From contig OZ242303.1 in the NCBI GenBank assembly GCA_965207945.1, positions 1,488,001 through 1,552,000 on the forward strand: a DNA stretch of 64,000 nt. Reading direction: 5' to 3'. A model generated the notes under the pieces. It saw nothing but the letters and a program-made list of their open reading frames with translations, made no database searches and was not told the origin of the DNA. The stretch comes from JAAOII01 sp965207945 (lineage in GTDB: Bacteria > Pseudomonadota > Gammaproteobacteria > CBDBNL01 > JAAOII01). Positions 60,120 to 64,000 of this stretch are shown here, piece after piece. Numbering within the stretch: position 1 is the stretch's first letter; every line of letters starts with the position of its first letter. Made by a program: the position numbers and the translations under genes.

Positions 60120-60635
60120 TTATAAATCTGTAAATAACCCAACTTTTAATTCTGATGCGGTATATACCTTATCATCATCTGCATAAACATAACCAGTAGC
60201 TATGCCCATTACGGTGGATAGCTTAACTATTTTTTGTATATTAAGATGGTATCTCACTTTCTTGACACCTGGCAGAATCTGCCCTGTGAATTTAACTTTG
60301 CCACTACCCAAAGCCCTACCCTTGCCTTGATAACCGCTCCAACCAAGATAAAAGCCAAGCAATTGCCATAAGCCATCCAGTCCTAGGCAGCCCGGCATAA
60401 CTGGGTCACCAGCAAAATGGCAGGAAAAAAACCATAAATCCTTATTAATATCAAGCTCAGCGATTGCCTCGCCATTGCCGAAATCACCACCTTTCTCATT
60501 AATTTCTGTGACGCGATCCATCATCAGCATATTTGGCTTGGGTAATTGAGGATTACCAACGCCGAACAGCTTGTTCTCGCTACAATCTAAGAGATCCTGA
60601 TAAGTATAGGATGATTTTTTATTAAAACTATGCAT
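60120..60635 (-). CDS. fabA: 3-hydroxydecanoyl-ACP dehydratase/isomerase
   Basis: Introduces the double bond at C10 in unsaturated fatty acid synthesis; 171 aa (E. coli 172). The active His is in CHFAGDPVMPG and the active Asp in GCLGLDGLWQLLGF; KVKFTGQILP is conserved. It heads the fabA-fabB-ppa-lepA run and is divergent from the glycosyltransferase gene. Confidence 0.97.
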   Translation of the reverse strand: MHSFNKKSSYTYQDLLDCSENKLFGVGNPQLPKPNMLMMDRVTEINEKGGDFGNGEAIAELDINKDLWFFSCHFAGDPVMPGCLGLDGLWQLLGFYLGWSGYQGKGRALGSGKVKFTGQILPGVKKVRYHLNIQKIVKLSTVMGIATGYVYADDDKVYTASELKVGLFTDL

Positions 60636-60722
60636 TGTAATATTCCATGGGTATTTATCTTACCACATCATACACTTCACAATCAATAATTTGCCGCAGT
60701 AATTAATTTATAATAATAGATA

Positions 60723-61553
60723 ATGCAGAGCATCAAAATTTCTTTACTTATAACGGTATATCACGGCATAAACCCTGTGTGGTTTGAGCAGTGTATGGAA
60801 AGTGTTTATAAGCAAAAAGAATACATAGATGAAATCGTGCTTGTTGAAGATGGAAAGCTAACTGCCGAACTTAATGAGAGCATAGTCGGTTGGAAAGAAA
60901 AGCTACCCTTAAATATAGTCAAGCTTGAAAAAAATCAAGGTCCTGGCAAAGCAGCTCAAGCAGGATTAAACAAATGTTCTTATGAATGGGTCGCAAGGTT
61001 AGATGCAGATGACATAGCAGACGAGAATAGATTTGTAACCCAAAAAAAAATATTAGAAGAACAGGAGGAATTAGATGTGTTAGGGGGTTATCTGCCAGAA
61101 TTTGCGCAAGAACCACAACAGATATTTGCGGTTAATCCACTTCCGTTGCAGCATGCGGATATCGTCAAAATGATGAAACTCAGATGTGCGATTAATAATT
61201 GCTCGGTGATATTTCGCAAGCAAAAGGCATTGGAAGTTGGTGGCTACGAATCGCTCGTAACTCATGAGGATTATCTTTTATGGTTTAAAATGATTAAAGC
61301 GGGAGCAATTTTTAGAAACCTGCCTCAATCTGTGGGCTATGTTAGAACCAATAAGCATTCTTACGAACGTCGCCGTGGTTGGTTTGCAATTAGGCAAGAA
61401 ATTATTTTTCAAAACACCTTAAGAAGACGCGGCTATATTACTAATATGGAATACCTGCGAAACATGGCATTAAGATTACCTCCCCGTCTACTACCTGCCT
61501 CATTAATGAAGGTTTTTTATATAGTTTTTTTACGGCAACGGAGAATGGCGTAA
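60723..61553 (+). CDS. Glycosyltransferase family 2 (AmsE-like)
   Basis: 276 aa, GT-A fold. Starts with SLLITVYHGINPVWFEQCM, has the acceptor/nucleotide DxD motif in ARLDADDIADENRF and NCSVIFRKQKALEVGGY; resembles amylovoran-type AmsE transferases of surface polysaccharide synthesis. Not membrane-spanning except perhaps a C-terminal amphipathic part. TATAAT (60709-60714) ends 8 nt before the ATG and there is no Shine-Dalgarno. Converges with the ABC exporter gene, stops 2 nt apart. Confidence 0.85.
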   Translation: MQSIKISLLITVYHGINPVWFEQCMESVYKQKEYIDEIVLVEDGKLTAELNESIVGWKEKLPLNIVKLEKNQGPGKAAQAGLNKCSYEWVARLDADDIADENRFVTQKKILEEQEELDVLGGYLPEFAQEPQQIFAVNPLPLQHADIVKMMKLRCAINNCSVIFRKQKALEVGGYESLVTHEDYLLWFKMIKAGAIFRNLPQSVGYVRTNKHSYERRRGWFAIRQEIIFQNTLRRRGYITNMEYLRNMALRLPPRLLPASLMKVFYIVFLRQRRMA

Positions 61554-61555
61554 TA

Positions 61556-63460
61556 TTATCTCTTATTAACAGAAGTATCTTTACTTGTATCACTTGCATC
61601 ATTTTCAGCATCTCCTGTGAGTTTACGAAATTCAGGCAAGTTAATTAAATCCTTATAAGTCCCCTTTGCTTTGATTCTTCCTGCATCCAACAAGATAATT
61701 AAATCGCAGTGCTTTATGGTATCCAAACGGTGAGTAACAAAAATAAATGTCTCATTGAGCGTCTTATCTTCTGAAATATTATTAAGTATTTTACTTTCTG
61801 TGCTCTTATCCAAAGAACTGGTTGCTTCATCAAATATCAGCAACGATGGTTTGTAATAAAGAGCGCGTGCTATAACAATTCGCTGTCTTTGGCCGCCGCT
61901 CATGCTGCTGCCTGCTTCCCCCGCCTGGGTCTGTTCTTTTTGGGGCATTTTGCTAATGAACTTAGTCGCCTCTGCCATCTTCATGGATTTCCGTAGCTGT
62001 TTTTTATCAACCTCTTCATCTTCAATTGCAAGAGTAATATTATCAGCTATACTTCTCTCAATGAGGACTAAGTTTTGTGAAACATACCCTATAGCATCTT
62101 GCCATCTACGAACGGTCTTGTGCCCTTTTAATGGATTGCCATCAACTGTAATTTCGCCTGAGCGAGGAGATATTCTACCGGTTATCATTCTTAATAGAGT
62201 TGTTTTGCCACTACCGGATAAACCGCAAATACCTATTTTTTTACCGCAGGGTATCTCCAGGTTAACCTTCTTAAGCACCGCTTCTTGTGGTTTTTGTTGC
62301 GCATAATGGTATGACACATTTTTCAGTTTGATACTCTTAACAAATGGCAAAGGATTACGAATATGCGGCTCATAAGATACTTTAGCAACCATCGCTTGAA
62401 GAAGTTCCCGCGAGACCGAATCATATATAATCACCCCTCCTCTAATTGATATATAAGTATTGAATAGATTAGTGACCTGTGGAAACATGCGATAGATAAT
62501 GATTAAAAATGCAGTTGCTAACTGGATATTACCCTGCTCAGTAAAAATGATTATATAAAGCGAAATAAATACCATAAAAGTATAAAGCATCATTTCTCCT
62601 ATCGGGGCAAAGAGCATACCAATCACACTAAGTTTAAGATTATTATTTGCCAATTGCTTCTTCACTATGGCAAAGTTTTTAGAAAAAATATTCTGTTTGC
62701 CTATCATCTGAATATATTCTCGCGCCCCCATAGAATTTAATAAGCGCTGCTGTTGCATCAGATTTAATTGATTTATCTCATCACTATAACGATTAATCCG
62801 TTGACGCGTGGCGCTGATTGAAGAAGTTAATAATAAAACAACCAATCCTCCAGCGAATAATAATAGCCATGGTTCAAGTAAGTATAAAATAACTAATCCT
62901 GTACCCAAAAAGAAGAAGGTGTTCACTAACGAAAAAACCGGATTGATAAACCCACCTATTATTCCTGGTAAACGATTATTAATAGCATTAACTATCTCTG
63001 AAGTTGTTGCTTGAGAATCAAGCGTGCTATTATGAATATAATAATGGAAAAGCTTGGTAGTATAATAAACATTCAATTGTGTATTAATTAACGCTCCTAT
63101 GTATTGACCCAAGATATGTCCGCCTCGCGCAATAATTAGCGCGATGACTGAGCCGACCCCCAAAATAATTGCAAAATCAATATCAGTCCATTGGGTTACT
63201 GTATCATGGAACCTACCCAGCCATTTATTATTCAAACTACTCTCAGGGGCAATTACGTAGTTAATAAAAGGAACTATTACAAGTGAACCCACCAAAAACA
63301 CCATGTTAGATATAATTCCTATTGCATGAGACACAAAAATCTTCATGCGAATATTAGGTTCTAATGCACTCATAAAATGATAGAAACGTCGCACAAAATT
63401 ATAAAGTGAACCCCAATTAGCTAAAATTCTTTTTGATAAAGAGATTAAGACGGCAGGCAT
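61556..63460 (-). CDS. ABC exporter, fused membrane and ATPase domains
   Basis: 634 aa half-exporter. About six helices in residues 40-350 (type-IV ABC core) followed by the nucleotide-binding domain: Walker A GLSGSGKTTLL, signature SSMSGGQRQRIVIARAL, Walker B LLIFDEATSSLD, switch His VTHRLDT. The tail NDASDTSKDTS is low-complexity. Such proteins export lipids, peptides or saccharides; the neighbouring polysaccharide glycosyltransferase suggests an envelope glycan or lipid-linked product, but this is inference. Confidence 0.87.
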   Translation of the reverse strand: MPAVLISLSKRILANWGSLYNFVRRFYHFMSALEPNIRMKIFVSHAIGIISNMVFLVGSLVIVPFINYVIAPESSLNNKWLGRFHDTVTQWTDIDFAIILGVGSVIALIIARGGHILGQYIGALINTQLNVYYTTKLFHYYIHNSTLDSQATTSEIVNAINNRLPGIIGGFINPVFSLVNTFFFLGTGLVILYLLEPWLLLFAGGLVVLLLTSSISATRQRINRYSDEINQLNLMQQQRLLNSMGAREYIQMIGKQNIFSKNFAIVKKQLANNNLKLSVIGMLFAPIGEMMLYTFMVFISLYIIIFTEQGNIQLATAFLIIIYRMFPQVTNLFNTYISIRGGVIIYDSVSRELLQAMVAKVSYEPHIRNPLPFVKSIKLKNVSYHYAQQKPQEAVLKKVNLEIPCGKKIGICGLSGSGKTTLLRMITGRISPRSGEITVDGNPLKGHKTVRRWQDAIGYVSQNLVLIERSIADNITLAIEDEEVDKKQLRKSMKMAEATKFISKMPQKEQTQAGEAGSSMSGGQRQRIVIARALYYKPSLLIFDEATSSLDKSTESKILNNISEDKTLNETFIFVTHRLDTIKHCDLIILLDAGRIKAKGTYKDLINLPEFRKLTGDAENDASDTSKDTSVNKR

Positions 63461-63606
63461 TTTAATATTTTAGATAATACTTTAGACGCTTTAGATGCTT
63501 CCCTTTATTGCTGTGAGAATTACTATAATTCATACTTATCTATATTACTATAATTTATGCTAATTTTTGAGTATAATTTATATGTATGGTAATAAATGAA
63601 TACTAT

Positions 63607-63632
63607 GTGGATGTAAAACGTGGATGTAAGAT
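63607..63632. repeat. 13-bp tandem repeat before the last gene
   Basis: GTGGATGTAAAAC (63607-63619) is followed by GTGGATGTAAGAT (63620-63632), 11 of 13 identical, ending at the base before the ATG of the last gene. The first copy contains GTGGATG, so the Shine-Dalgarno region is formed by repeat. Confidence 0.7.
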
Positions 63633-64000
63633 ATGGTACAAGCTAAGATGAGAGTCCGAGACGAGGATATTGGGAGGCACAGAAGGCAGAGCCGCCATTC
63701 GGGCGAAAATAAAAGAAGTTTTATTTGGGCTATCCTGTTTGTTGCTTTGATTGTGGTGGTAATTTATGTGTATGTTAATCGTCATTCTATTATTCCTGGA
63801 TTAACTGATACAATCCCTCAAGAAGATATAACTGCTGAGCAAGATGAAAGTTCGTCAGTTGCAAAACAACCGCAATCCTTAAAATCTGCGGATACGTTGC
63901 AATTAATTACTCCAGAAATAGAGGACTTAAGAATAGCCGTGAATGCAATATCAGGGGACATACAGAAGTTAAAAAGTCAAATTGGCTTTCTTGATGGAGC
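63633..64000 (+). CDS. Unrecognised single-pass membrane protein (3' end cut by window edge)
   Basis: Open frame of 122 codons running off the right edge. A basic cytoplasmic start (RDEDIGRHRRQSRHSGENKR) is followed by one helix (about 31-48, FIWAILFVALIVVVIYVY) and a polar segment that turns into heptad-like IEDLRIAVNAISGDIQKLK, probably a coiled coil. This layout (basic tail, helix, coiled coil) resembles envelope or division scaffold proteins, but I do not recognise it. The upstream codon in frame is a stop (63627-63629), so the start is the ATG at 63633 or 63648. Confidence 0.6.
   Translation, partial: MVQAKMRVRDEDIGRHRRQSRHSGENKRSFIWAILFVALIVVVIYVYVNRHSIIPGLTDTIPQEDITAEQDESSSVAKQPQSLKSADTLQLITPEIEDLRIAVNAISGDIQKLKSQIGFLDG

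Overview
The window reads as one piece of a proteobacterial chromosome, most likely gammaproteobacterial. The F1 beta subunit, ParC, GlyA, the single-chain SdaA and the FabA/FabB pair all look like their enterobacterial counterparts. The DNA is AT-rich (about 40% GC by eye, not counted) and very densely coded: no gap between genes exceeds about 200 bases. I see no rRNA, tRNA, CRISPR array, transposase or phage gene. Most genes are ABC importers and enzymes for small organic solutes, so it looks like a heterotroph feeding on dissolved organic matter, possibly from algae or cyanobacteria.

Layout. 1-4051 (+): end of an ABC sugar importer (two permeases, an ATPase with a recent 223-bp tandem duplication at its start) and a trehalase-fold glycosidase resembling glucosyl-/mannosylglycerate hydrolases. 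4065-10075 (+): a sorbitol/mannitol operon of the Rhodobacter Smo type (binding protein, terminator, two permeases, ATPase, sorbitol dehydrogenase, second polyol dehydrogenase). 10082-17576 (-): a tripartite tricarboxylate-type (TTT) transporter, an acylating aldehyde dehydrogenase of the sulfoacetaldehyde type, a SucCD-like acid-CoA ligase and an outer-membrane barrel protein. 17769-20449 (-): nqrA and nqrB without nqrCDEF. 20558-21668 (-): ispF and gmhB. 21827-25200 (+): a membrane redox cluster of uncertain function (Lys-rich membrane protein, 65-aa membrane protein, Rieske/ferric-reductase fusion, a protein with a CxxG...HKxCAxxC motif, cytochrome b561), followed by a BamA-like barrel. 26567-31237 (-): atpD, trpA and parC packed head to tail, each without its usual operon partners. 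31435-39501: an LplT-like MFS protein (-), then ygfZ, an RND pump pair and a WecA-like transferase (+). 39534-47596 (-): a Liv-type amino-acid importer, then sdaA and glyA. 47748-56440: a galactoside system split in two blocks around azlCD and a GH42 beta-galactosidase, with a GH4 alpha-galactosidase. 56497-60635 (-): lepA, ppa, fabB, fabA. 60723-64000: a glycosyltransferase, an ABC exporter and the start of an unrecognised membrane protein.

Three patterns cut across the genes. First, short tandem duplications (about 10-25 bp, plus one of 223 bp) are frequent. Inside genes they are multiples of 3; outside they often straddle a stop codon. Second, several normally rigid operons are broken up (nqr, atp, trp). 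Third, four solute-binding-protein genes are each followed by a hairpin terminator. Several starts lack a Shine-Dalgarno sequence and have a -10-like hexamer only 5-10 nt upstream, suggesting leaderless messages.
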